From Streptosporangium sp040640155 (lineage in GTDB: Bacteria > Actinomycetota > Actinomycetes > Streptosporangiales > Streptosporangiaceae), in the NCBI RefSeq assembly GCF_040640155.1, contig NZ_JBFABE010000003.1:1-64000 (forward strand): DNA of 64,000 nucleotides, read 5' to 3'. The notes beneath the pieces are model-generated. The model had not been told where the DNA came from, did no database searches, and worked only from the letters and a program-made list of their open reading frames with translations. Below, in pieces: positions 8,947 through 16,605 of this stretch. The position numbers and the translations under genes were made by a program. How positions within the stretch are numbered: position 1 is the stretch's first letter; each line of letters begins with the position of its first letter.

Positions 8947-9858
8947 TCAGACGATCGGGGGACGGCCGAGGCGGAGCATCCGCCAGGCGGTGTTCCAGCC
9001 CATCGGGCGGCGCTCCCCTGCGGGCTCGCGCACTCCCTCGACGAAGCCGGTGAACCAGGCGCGCAGGGCGGGACGCGAACGCTCGCGGAGCAGCGTCAGG
9101 ATGATCCAGTTGAGCAGGTAGAGGCCCGCGAGGACCCAGGGCAGGTTGCGCCGGGCCAGCCAGACCCGGTTGCGGGCGTTGAGCCGGTAGAAGTCGGCGT
9201 GCCGGGTGGGGGGGACCTGCGGGTGGTACATGACGGTCTTGGCGTCGTACTCGATGCGGTAGCCCTCGCCGAGGAGCCGCCAGGCCAGGTCGGTCTCCTC
9301 GTGCGCGTAGAAGAACCGCTCGGGCAGCCCGCCGACCTGGAGGAACGCCGAGCGGCGGATGGCGCACGCGCCCCCCAGGAAGGTGGTCACCGGGGAGGAT
9401 CGTTCGGGGTCGCCCGCGCGCAGCCGGGGGACGTGGCGGCGCTGGCCGATGCCGCCGTCGGGGTCCTTCACCCGGAAGGAGACGACCGCCAGGTCGTGCT
9501 CGGTGGAGAAGCGCTCCCGCAGGTGGGCGACCAGGCCGGTGTCGGCGTACCAGCCGTCGTCGTCGAGGAAGAGGACGACGTCGCCCGAGCACTCCTCGAC
9601 GCCGCGGTTGCGGCCCGCGGGGATGCCCGCGTTGTGGCTCAGCCGCACGCTCCTGACGGACGCCGACGACCCGGCCGGCACGGAGACCGAGAGCTCGGGG
9701 ACGTCCGCGCCGTTGCCGACGATCACCACCTCGACGTCGCCGTCGACCTGGTTCAGCGCGGACTCCACCGCCCGGTCCAGCTCGGGGACCCGGTTGCCCA
9801 TGGTGAGAATGACGCACGAGATCTTCAACGGGTCATCGCCTTGACGCGTCGAGAGCAC
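8947..9858 (-). CDS. Family 2 glycosyltransferase
   Basis: A 303-residue GT-A glycosyltransferase. Features are the opening KISCVILTMGNRVPELDRAV, the metal-binding DDDGWYAD region (an Asp-rich motif after VVLFLD) and the acceptor-side HEETDLAWRLLGEGY. This is the arrangement seen in rhamnosyl- and galactofuranosyl-type transferases of the GT2 family. The C-terminus has one hydrophobic segment that could sit on the membrane. The assigned start is GTG 9858; TTG at 9828 is an alternative closer to the conserved core. It is embedded in the polyol-phosphate locus and is a candidate for adding a sugar to its polymer. Confidence 0.88.
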   Translation of the reverse strand: MLSTRQGDDPLKISCVILTMGNRVPELDRAVESALNQVDGDVEVVIVGNGADVPELSVSVPAGSSASVRSVRLSHNAGIPAGRNRGVEECSGDVVLFLDDDGWYADTGLVAHLRERFSTEHDLAVVSFRVKDPDGGIGQRRHVPRLRAGDPERSSPVTTFLGGACAIRRSAFLQVGGLPERFFYAHEETDLAWRLLGEGYRIEYDAKTVMYHPQVPPTRHADFYRLNARNRVWLARRNLPWVLAGLYLLNWIILTLLRERSRPALRAWFTGFVEGVREPAGERRPMGWNTAWRMLRLGRPPIV

Positions 9859-10024
9859 GTACGGAGCATACTTTCATGATCACCGAGTCTGCTGGATCGG
9901 GCACATCTGGCCGGGCCTGGGGTTCTGCGTTTACCGGGGAACAAGCGTATCGGAAGCACCGACGAACACCCACCAAACAACGGGGTGCCCGCTCCTACGA
10001 CGCGCCCGGCCGCCATCCGGTTCC

Positions 10025-10792
10025 TCACGAGAGCCGCCTGGAGGCGAGAATGCTGATCAGGTGCAGGACCATCTGCAGCACCGCGACGACCACGCAGGCC
10101 ACCACCAGCACCCTCGTCGCCGCCAGCCCCCCGTCGATCGCGTCCCAGATCGCGGCGACCACGACGAGCAGGGAGAGCTCGACCGCCTGCACGATCCGGT
10201 GGAACCGCAGCGCCGCGGCGGCCCTGCGCGCCATGCCCAGCCCGCGCGAGCCGAACTGCTCGGCCGAGGACTCGGTGGCCGCGACCAGCCCGGACCTGGC
10301 ACGGGCCACGTCGACCAGGTCGGTCTCCGCCTTGATCAGGATGGCGCCGAGCGCGGCGGCGAAGCCCGCCACCGTGTACCAGTCGGGCAGCACCTGCGAG
10401 GCCCGGAAGCCCAGCCCGATGAGCAGGGCGGCCTCGGCGAAGTAGTGGCCGACCCGGTCGAGGTAGACACCGGTGATGGAGGTGCGCCGCGTCCAGCGGG
10501 CCAGTTCCCCGTCGGAGCAGTCGAGCAGCAGGTAGAGCTGGACCAGCACGGCCGCCAGCACGGCCGCCCACAGACCCGGCAGCGCGAGCACCACGCCGGC
10601 GAGGATCCCGGTGAGGATCATCAGCCAGGTGGTCTGGTTGGGCGTGATCGGCGTCTTGGCGAGGAACCAGGTGACGTAGATCGACAGTTTGCGCATGTAG
10701 AGCGAGCCGGCCCAGTGCTCGCCGCTGTTGCGGCCCATGGTCGACTGCGGCTGGGCCACCGCACGGAGCTCAGCGACCGACGGCCCGGACAT
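10025..10792 (-). CDS. CDP-alcohol phosphatidyltransferase family membrane enzyme, altered fourth Asp
   Basis: A 255-residue polytopic membrane enzyme. The family moves a phospho-alcohol from a CDP-alcohol to a hydroxyl acceptor using the motif D-x2-DG-x2-AR-x8-G-x3-D-x3-D. Here it reads DCSDGELARW, then GVYLDRVGHYF. The first three aspartates are present and the fourth, often taken as the catalytic base, is His (codon 10445-10447). About six hydrophobic helices follow. The start at 10792 is supported by GGAGG immediately upstream and overlaps the dehydrogenase gene by 23 nt. Gene order (nucleotidyltransferase, dehydrogenase, this enzyme) suggests it uses the CDP-alcohol made by the two upstream proteins. 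Confidence 0.87.
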   Translation of the reverse strand: MSGPSVAELRAVAQPQSTMGRNSGEHWAGSLYMRKLSIYVTWFLAKTPITPNQTTWLMILTGILAGVVLALPGLWAAVLAAVLVQLYLLLDCSDGELARWTRRTSITGVYLDRVGHYFAEAALLIGLGFRASQVLPDWYTVAGFAAALGAILIKAETDLVDVARARSGLVAATESSAEQFGSRGLGMARRAAAALRFHRIVQAVELSLLVVVAAIWDAIDGGLAATRVLVVACVVVAVLQMVLHLISILASRRLS

Positions 10793-11828
10793 AATCCTCC
10801 ACCCGCTCGCGAATCTCCGGTTCCGACAGGCGCAGGTGCTCAAGGATCGTGTAGCGGCCCGGGCGGGTGGACGGCGCCAGCACGACCGCCTCGGTGAACT
10901 GGGCCGGGGACAGCCCCACGTCGGCGGGGGTGACCGGCAGCTCGTGCCCGCGCAGGCAGTCGACGACCTGGGTGAGCCTGCGCGAGTCGTCGCGGAGGAA
11001 GAAACAGAACGCGGCACCTATCCCGGCGAGCTCGCCGTGATTGGAGGTGCCGGGAAAGAGCTGATCCACGGCATGCAGGATCTCATGATCTCCGCCACTG
11101 GAGGGACGGGACGACCCGGCGACCACCATCGACATGCCCGACAGGATGAGCGCCTCGGCCAGCACGGTCAGGAACGCGTCGGACTCGATCGAGTCGCCGC
11201 GGCCGATCACCGCCTCCGACGCGGTACGGGCCATCGCGCAGGCCAGCCCGTCGATCGGCTCGCCGCGCTCGCTCGCGCCGAGCTGCCAGTCCTCGATCGC
11301 CGACAGGTTGCTGACCACGTCGCCGACGCCGGAGCGGACCAGCGAGGCGGGCGCGTCGTGCACGAAGTCGAGGTCGACCATGATGGCCAGCGGCATGGGC
11401 ACGCCGAACGAGCCCTTGCCGCCGTCGTGCGTGAGCGAGGCCACCGGCGAGCAGATCCCGTCGTGCGACAGGTTGGTGGCCACCGCGACCATCGGGATCC
11501 CGGCCAGCGACGCGGCGTACTTGGTCACGTCGATGGTCTTGCCGCCGCCGATGCCCACGACCGCCTCGTAGGCGCCCTTGCGCAGGTCCGCGCCGAGCGA
11601 GACGGCCGCGTCCACCGAGCCGTCGGGGACCCGGAAGACCCGGGCCTCGCCGAGCGAGGGGGCGATCACCGAGGCGATCCGATCTCCCTGGCCCGCGCCC
11701 ACCGCCACCGCCACCCGCCCGGAGGTCGCCACCCGGCTGTCGGCCAGCAGCGAGCCGAGCTGGGCGATCGCGCCGCGCCGGACCTCCATCGACAGGGGGG
11801 CCGGCAACATCCTGGCTAGTATCGGCAC
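10770..11828 (-). CDS. Iron-containing alcohol dehydrogenase family, sn-glycerol-1-phosphate dehydrogenase-like
   Basis: A 352-residue protein of the dehydroquinate synthase/G1P dehydrogenase fold. Key segments are GIGGGKTIDVTKYAA (NAD(P) binding), TNLSHDGICSP (metal Asp), GGDHEILHAVDQ and NHGELAGIG (metal His). These follow the order of the zinc ligands in archaeal EgsA and Bacillus AraM, which reduce dihydroxyacetone phosphate to sn-glycerol-1-phosphate. The GTG at 11828 has GGGAG 5 nt upstream and overlaps the nucleotidyltransferase by 13 nt; ATG 11810 is an alternative. Family membership is clear. Production of G1P, rather than another polyol phosphate, is inference. Confidence 0.85.
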   Translation of the reverse strand: MPILARMLPAPLSMEVRRGAIAQLGSLLADSRVATSGRVAVAVGAGQGDRIASVIAPSLGEARVFRVPDGSVDAAVSLGADLRKGAYEAVVGIGGGKTIDVTKYAASLAGIPMVAVATNLSHDGICSPVASLTHDGGKGSFGVPMPLAIMVDLDFVHDAPASLVRSGVGDVVSNLSAIEDWQLGASERGEPIDGLACAMARTASEAVIGRGDSIESDAFLTVLAEALILSGMSMVVAGSSRPSSGGDHEILHAVDQLFPGTSNHGELAGIGAAFCFFLRDDSRRLTQVVDCLRGHELPVTPADVGLSPAQFTEAVVLAPSTRPGRYTILEHLRLSEPEIRERVEDYVRAVGR

Positions 11829-12550
11829 GCGATCTCCCGCGCCTTGGCGAGGTCGTCGTGGTTGTCGACCTCGACCCACGGGACGTCCCCGATGGGGGCG
11901 ATCGCGATCTTCTCGCCGCGGGCGACGAGCTCCTGGTAGCCGTCCTCGTAGTAGAGCTGCGGGTCGCGCTCGAAGGTCGCCTTCAGCGCGTCGGCGAGGC
12001 GCTCGCCGATGCCGGAGCGGATCAGCGTGGCGCCGATGTACTCGCCGGCGGCCTCGGCCGGGTCCATCAGCTTGGTGATGCGCCGCAGGTGACGGTCCTC
12101 GTCGAGGGTCACCTTCATCTCCTCGTCGGCGAGCTTCTTGACGTCGTCCACCGCGAGCAGGATGTCGCTCGTCGCCGGCGCCGACAGGAGCGTCTCCTCG
12201 ACCGAGACCGGGTGCACCGTGTCGCCGTTGACCAGGAGCGCTCCCTGGTCGAAGTACTCGCGCGCGCACCAGAGCGAGTAGGCGTTGTTCCACTCCTCGG
12301 CCTTGTCGTTGTGCACGAGGGTGAGCTTCACGCCGTGCCGGCGCTCCAGCTCGGCCTTGCGCTCGTGTACGGCCTGCGCCTGGTAGCCGACGATGACCAC
12401 GACGTCACGGAGATCGGCCGCCGCGAGGTTGCGCAGCGAGATGTCCATGATCGTGGTGTCGCCGTCGACCGGCACGAGAGCCTTGGGCAGCGTGTCCGTG
12501 TACGGCCGCAGGCGTCGTCCGGCCCCGGCGGCCAGCACCATTCCCAGCAA
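11816..12550 (-). CDS. Nucleotidyltransferase of the LicC / inositol-1-phosphate cytidylyltransferase type
   Basis: A 244-residue nucleotidyltransferase. It opens MLGMVLAAGAGRRLRPYT with PKALVPV shortly after, the canonical nucleotide-binding loop. Further diagnostic parts are EEWNNAYSLWCAREYF, LLVNGDTVHP (metal Asp) and the ending YYEDGYQELVARGEK with WVEVDNHDDLAKA. That C-terminal pattern is typical of CTP-dependent enzymes such as LicC and inositol-1-phosphate cytidylyltransferase. It probably couples CMP to a small alcohol phosphate, plausibly the product of the adjoining dehydrogenase. It is the first gene of the minus-strand operon; its promoter should lie in 12551-12660. Confidence 0.88.
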   Translation of the reverse strand: MLGMVLAAGAGRRLRPYTDTLPKALVPVDGDTTIMDISLRNLAAADLRDVVVIVGYQAQAVHERKAELERRHGVKLTLVHNDKAEEWNNAYSLWCAREYFDQGALLVNGDTVHPVSVEETLLSAPATSDILLAVDDVKKLADEEMKVTLDEDRHLRRITKLMDPAEAAGEYIGATLIRSGIGERLADALKATFERDPQLYYEDGYQELVARGEKIAIAPIGDVPWVEVDNHDDLAKAREIACRY

Positions 12551-12675
12551 CGTGCACTCCTCATTCGGGTGAGAGCCTCCCGGCGGGCACTCCTAGGCCC
12601 CAAAGGTTAGTTGCCTCCGGGGCCTGATCGTGTAATCCGGGGTTTGCCGAATGTTCTCGATCGCGTACGAGGGGG

Positions 12676-12750
12676 GCCTTGACCGTGCGCGCCACCGTCC
12701 TCGATCGCGCGTGGCCGACGCCCTTGACCGCGCGCGCCACGACCCCCGAT
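12676..12750. repeat. Two imperfect direct repeats of about 32 bp
   Basis: Two neighbouring copies start CCTTGACCGTGCGCGCCAC and CCTTGACCGCGCGCGCCAC and continue with ...CGATCG. They lie upstream of the nucleotidyltransferase operon and just past the end of the membrane-protein gene. No function is evident. Confidence 0.4.
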
Positions 12751-12788
12751 CGGCTCGCCCGCGTCCCGGGCCGTGCGCGCCGGGGTCC

Positions 12789-13418
12789 TCAGTCGTGCGC
12801 GCCGAGGTCGGCCGCCTCCATCCCGGAGCGGGGGACGGCCAGCCAGCAGGTGACGCTCTCCCAGGCGAAGAGGCACCACAGGTAGAGCGAGAGCAACGCG
12901 AACGCGGCGGTGACCTGCCCGGCGAGGCCGCCGAGCGCGACCAGCAGCATGCGGCCGTCCCAGCCCAGCCCGGCCGAGGCCAGCCAGGAGGGCGGGTAGA
13001 CCCGTTGGCGCAACCGGTAGACCAGGTCGTAGTGGTGGAACGCCATCGCGCCGAGCAGCGTGAAGACCAGCACCGGCGGCACGTCGTGCGCGAAGCCCAC
13101 CGACGCCACGAAGCCGTACTCGGTGAGGCGCAGGATCGGCGGCACCAGCCAGTCGAGCCTGCCGTCGTGCGGGTGGGAGCTGCCGGGGCCGGTCAGCAGC
13201 AGCACGACCGCGGGGGCGAACACCGCCGGGCCGTCGGTGCCGGCCACGCCGACGAGCAGCAGGACCCCGGTCACGAACATCCCGACGATCGCCGGCGGCA
13301 GTGGCGGGAGCTGCCCGGCCACCAGCGCGCCCATGCCCCTGGACAGCACCCCGTCGTCCCGGTACGCGACCACGGCACTGCGTGGCACCGGCGTCATGTG
13401 CACCGACATCGCGATCAC
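12789..13418 (-). CDS. Polytopic membrane protein (possible DUF5941-like module)
   Basis: A 209-residue protein with about five hydrophobic helices. It contains PVPRSAVVAYRDDGVLSRGM near the N-terminus and an internal AMAFHHYDLVYRLRQRVYPP loop with conserved-looking polar residues. It starts at GTG 13418, preceded by AGGAAGA. It lies 76 bp downstream of the fused CDP-alcohol phosphotransferase in another frame. From memory, similar modules can be the C-terminal part of such phosphotransferases (DUF5941), so the gene may be a split-off module; I hold this at low confidence. Its hydrophobic character and position suggest it works with the phosphotransferase at the membrane. Confidence 0.7.
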   Translation of the reverse strand: MIAMSVHMTPVPRSAVVAYRDDGVLSRGMGALVAGQLPPLPPAIVGMFVTGVLLLVGVAGTDGPAVFAPAVVLLLTGPGSSHPHDGRLDWLVPPILRLTEYGFVASVGFAHDVPPVLVFTLLGAMAFHHYDLVYRLRQRVYPPSWLASAGLGWDGRMLLVALGGLAGQVTAAFALLSLYLWCLFAWESVTCWLAVPRSGMEAADLGAHD

Positions 13419-13494
13419 ACCCGTCTTCCTGTCCGCTCCGCGAGGAGCCCCTCCGGCGTCCCGGACCGCCGGGCGCCGTACCCGCCGTCGACCG

Positions 13495-15507
13495 TCACCT
13501 GCTCAGCGACCTGCCCATCCGGCCGGCGAGGATGTAGACCATGGCGACCCCGCCCCAGGCCAGCAGGGCGAGGAAGGTCACCCGGGCGTTGAAGAACGCC
13601 GCGGTCACCGCGATCAGCGCCATCCGTTCCCCGATGGGCAGGACGACGATCTTCTTGAGCCAGCGGGTGACGGAGGCCTTCTCCATGGTCTCGGAGAGCC
13701 GCACGATCGTGTTGCCCGAGGCCGGGGCGGGCACGGGCTTCGGGTAGGCCGGGGCGCCGGTGCTCGTCCCGGCTCCCCCGCTCCAGGCGCCCGCGCCGCT
13801 CCCGGCGACGCCGGCACCCCCGGATCCCCCGGATCCCCCGGATCGCTCCGCCTCTCCGGTCCCGCCGGTGTCCGCCCGCTCGTCGGTGCCCCTCCTGCCG
13901 TCCGCCGGTCCGTCCATGAGGCTCCAGACGTCCACCCGGTCCTCCCCGGTGCCCCCGGTGCCCCCGGTGCCCCCGGTGCTCCCGGTGCCCCCGGAACCGT
14001 CCGCGAGGTCGCGCGAGGCCGGCACCCGCTCCGCCTCGGCGCTCGTGAACGCGGTCCGCCACTTCGGTTCCAGGAGCGGCACCGGCACGGGCCAGCCGGA
14101 CAGGCCCGCCGGGCGCGCGGGATCCACAGGATCGGCCGGGTCGGCCAGGGCGGCCGGCGAGACCACCGCTCCCGGCCCCCGGGACCCCCACTCCACGTCC
14201 TCCGGGTCCGCGCTCCGGACGTCTCCCGCCCGGGAACGCGGGACGCCCGGACCCGCCTCGGACAGGGCCCCCCGCACCCGGGCGGCGTCGGCACGCGCTC
14301 CCGCGTACGAGAAGTCGATCATGTGGCGGAGCAGTTGCAGGATCAGCGCGGCCACCGCCAGCGCCCAGATGCCGTCCGGGCCGCCGCCGGTGACGTCCAG
14401 CCCGGCCGCGTACCCGAAGGCGAGGCCCACGTAGACGACGTACTCCTTGGCGCGGTCGGAGGTGGCGTCCAGCCACGCCCCGAGCGGCGAGAAGGCGCGG
14501 GTGTAGCGGGCGAGCTGGCCGTCCACGCAGTCGAGCACGAACGACAGGTAGAGCAGCACCGCGCCGGCGACCATGCCCGGCCGGGTGCCGGTGGAGAACC
14601 AGACCGCGGCGAGCACGGCCAGGCCGACGGACATGCCGGTGACCGCGTTGGGCGTCAGCCGGAGCTCGGCCGCGAGCCTCACCAGGTACCTGGACCAGGA
14701 ACTCACCGCGTAGGTGGCGAAGAAGCCGTCGTTGCCCTTGACCGCGTCGTCCAGCCTGGCCTTGGCCTCGTCGACCTCCTCCAGCCGCCGCACGGCCACC
14801 TCGGCGTCCGCCCGCCCGCCCGCCCGGTCGGCGCGCAGGCGGCCGAGCCTGGCCGCGCGCACCCGGACGCCGGAGCGGACCAGGCCGGTCAGGAGCAGGC
14901 CGGGCGCCTCGACGCCGTCCATCGGGCCGAGGCGGCCGGTCTCGGCCAGCTCGGCGAGCGTCTCGGCGGTCTCGGCGAGGATCGCGAGGTCGGTGACGCC
15001 GACCCGGAGCGCGCCCCGGAAGGTGCCGTTGGCCGCGCCGACCCGGTGGAAGGAGGTGCCCGCGGCCACCACCGCCCCGCCCTCGGTCCTGACCGGCGGG
15101 CGTGACGGGCCCGGCCCGTCGCCCTCGTCGCCCACCAGCGCGGCGGTGCCGCCGGAGGGGTGCTCGACCAGCAGCGCCAGCGCCTCGGTGTGCGCCACCA
15201 GGTCACCGGCGGCCACCAGCACCGGGCCCGTGGACGAGACCGCCGCCTTGGCGACCCTGCGCAGGTCGTCGGCGAGCCCCCGGGACCCCTCGGTCCCGAT
15301 CATGTACGTGCCGCCGGGCGCGTGGATGATGTCGCTGGAGCGGGCCACCACGTGAACGTCCCGCACCGGCAGGCCGGCGAGCTGTCCGGTGAGCCGGTCG
15401 AGCAACGTCCCGTCCGCGTGGGGCAGAGCGGACGCCTCGGTGGTGGCGAGCACGACCGCGACCGTCCGGGGCGTGCCGGAAGAAGCGGTGGCGTGAGGGT
15501 CGGGCAT
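13495..15507 (-). CDS. Fusion: degenerate nucleotidyltransferase domain + CDP-alcohol phosphotransferase + linker + C-terminal helices
   Basis: A 670-residue protein. Residues 1 to about 230 have a nucleotidyltransferase-like fold (VVLATTEASALPHADGTLLD), but the usual glycine-rich loop is lost, so it is probably inactive or repurposed. Residues about 265-450 are a membrane CDP-alcohol phosphotransferase with a complete motif: DCVDGQLARYTR, then GAWLDATSD, all four aspartates present. Residues about 460-590 are a Gly/Ser/Thr/Pro linker encoded by 9-bp repeats. The last 70 residues add two helices. The start at 15507 has AAGGAG upstream. It probably transfers a CDP-activated polyol phosphate to a lipid or glycan acceptor. 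Confidence 0.85.
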   Translation of the reverse strand: MPDPHATASSGTPRTVAVVLATTEASALPHADGTLLDRLTGQLAGLPVRDVHVVARSSDIIHAPGGTYMIGTEGSRGLADDLRRVAKAAVSSTGPVLVAAGDLVAHTEALALLVEHPSGGTAALVGDEGDGPGPSRPPVRTEGGAVVAAGTSFHRVGAANGTFRGALRVGVTDLAILAETAETLAELAETGRLGPMDGVEAPGLLLTGLVRSGVRVRAARLGRLRADRAGGRADAEVAVRRLEEVDEAKARLDDAVKGNDGFFATYAVSSWSRYLVRLAAELRLTPNAVTGMSVGLAVLAAVWFSTGTRPGMVAGAVLLYLSFVLDCVDGQLARYTRAFSPLGAWLDATSDRAKEYVVYVGLAFGYAAGLDVTGGGPDGIWALAVAALILQLLRHMIDFSYAGARADAARVRGALSEAGPGVPRSRAGDVRSADPEDVEWGSRGPGAVVSPAALADPADPVDPARPAGLSGWPVPVPLLEPKWRTAFTSAEAERVPASRDLADGSGGTGSTGGTGGTGGTGEDRVDVWSLMDGPADGRRGTDERADTGGTGEAERSGGSGGSGGAGVAGSGAGAWSGGAGTSTGAPAYPKPVPAPASGNTIVRLSETMEKASVTRWLKKIVVLPIGERMALIAVTAAFFNARVTFLALLAWGGVAMVYILAGRMGRSLSR
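13818..13993. repeat. 9-bp tandem repeats encoding Gly-rich linker
   Basis: Two short arrays lie inside the fusion gene: a CCCCCGGAT-type array at about 13818-13842 and a CCCGGTGCC-type array of five units at about 13945-13993. They encode GSG and GTG tripeptides in the linker between the membrane domain and the C-terminal helices. Such arrays can change length by slippage without breaking the frame. Confidence 0.75.
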
Positions 15508-15676
15508 ACGGGCTCCTTCGTATCCGACGGGGTCACCGTACGAATCGGGGAGTGCGCACTCAGCGTAGCTAGATCTTGACGGGATAGCACGGGAGCGCGC
15601 CGGACGATCGGGTACGCACCGTTACGCTCGCCATATCCGAACTGTCGAAGGAACGAACCGCCGAAGGAATCCGAAC

Positions 15677-16417
15677 GTGGCCGAACGTGCATCCCGTCTC
15701 CCGACCGTCGCGGTGGTCCTGGCGGGAGGTGTCGGCCGGCGCGTCGGCCGCGACACCCCCAAGCAGCTCCTGGAGGTGGCGGGCAGGACGATCCTGGAGC
15801 ACACGATCGCCCTGTTCCAGGAGGTGACGGAGATCGACGAGATCCTCGTGCTGATGGCGCCCGGCTTCACCGCCGAGGTGGAGCGGATCGTCGGGCGCGG
15901 CGGCTTCACCAAGGTGACCGCCGTGCTGGAGGGCGGCGAGACCCGTCCGGAGACCACCTGGCGGGCGCTGCGGGCCCTGGGCGCGCGCGAGTGCGACGTC
16001 CTGCTGCACGACGCCGTGCGGCCGCTCACCGAACCCCGGATCATCGTCGACTGCGTCGAGGCCCTGAGGACCCGCTCGGCCGTCGAGGTCGCGATCCCCA
16101 GCTCCGACACGATCGTGGTGACCGCGTCCGGGCCGGACGGGGAGGTCGTCCTGGAGGTTCCCGACCGCTCCACCCTGCGCCGCGTGCAGACCCCGCAGTG
16201 CTTCCGCCTCTCGGTGATCCGCGAGGCGTACGAGCGCGCGTTCGCCGACCCCGGCTTCGGCGACCGGCCGCCCACCGACGACTGCGGCGTGCTGCTGCGC
16301 TACCTGCCCGAGGTGCCGATCCACGTGGTGCCGGGCAGCGAACGCAACATGAAGGTGACCCACCCGGTCGACCTGCTGATCGCCGAGACCCTGCTGCGGG
16401 CCGCCGCCGTCGACTGA
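15677..16417 (+). CDS. IspD/TarI-family cytidylyltransferase
   Basis: A 246-residue CTP transferase. It opens VVLAGGVGRRVGRDTPKQLL (CTP loop, Lys after Pro) and has HDAVRPLTEPRII, VQTPQCFRLSVI, PTDDCGVLLRY and VPGSERNMKVTHPVDL. IspD makes CDP-methylerythritol for isoprenoids, while TarI makes CDP-ribitol for teichoic acid. HDAVRP (IspD usually has HDAARP) and its place beside two CDP-alcohol phosphotransferases and an LCP protein favour a polyol-phosphate role. An isoprenoid IspD would usually sit next to ispF, which is absent here. The start is GTG, with AAGGA upstream. It is divergent from the fusion gene, so the two may share a regulatory region (15508-15676). Confidence 0.87.
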   Translation: MAERASRLPTVAVVLAGGVGRRVGRDTPKQLLEVAGRTILEHTIALFQEVTEIDEILVLMAPGFTAEVERIVGRGGFTKVTAVLEGGETRPETTWRALRALGARECDVLLHDAVRPLTEPRIIVDCVEALRTRSAVEVAIPSSDTIVVTASGPDGEVVLEVPDRSTLRRVQTPQCFRLSVIREAYERAFADPGFGDRPPTDDCGVLLRYLPEVPIHVVPGSERNMKVTHPVDLLIAETLLRAAAVD

Positions 16418-16492
16418 CACGGAGACGCCGAGACGGAGACCCCGAGACAGAGGCGTCCGCGACGGAGACGCCGAGGCAGAGGCGGCCGGGAC
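16418..16492. repeat. Direct repeats of GACGGAGACGCCGAG type
   Basis: Just after the cytidylyltransferase stop, the motif GACGGAGACGCCGAG or near-copies occur about three times, with variants such as GAGACGGAGACCCCGAGA. It is a short degenerate array with no coding potential that I can defend. Confidence 0.5.
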
Positions 16493-16521
16493 GGGGACCG
16501 CCCGGAGCGCGGGCGGTCCCC
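16493..16521. terminator. Perfect 12-bp hairpin between convergent genes
   Basis: GGGGACCGCCCG pairs exactly with CGGGCGGTCCCC across a 5-nt loop. It lies between the stops of the cytidylyltransferase (+) and the glycosyltransferase (-), so it can end transcription from both sides. No T-run follows, as is common in high-GC actinomycetes. Confidence 0.7.
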
Positions 16522-16605
16522 GGGCGGCGGGAGACCGGGGAGGCGCGGGAGGCCGGAGGGCGCGGGTGGGCCGGAGGGGGCGGCGGAACCGGGGGGACGA
16601 CGGGG

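Noticed and set aside
12676..12750. Possible attachment site or IS end
   Set aside because: The repeats are imperfect, lack target duplications and no integrase or transposase is near.
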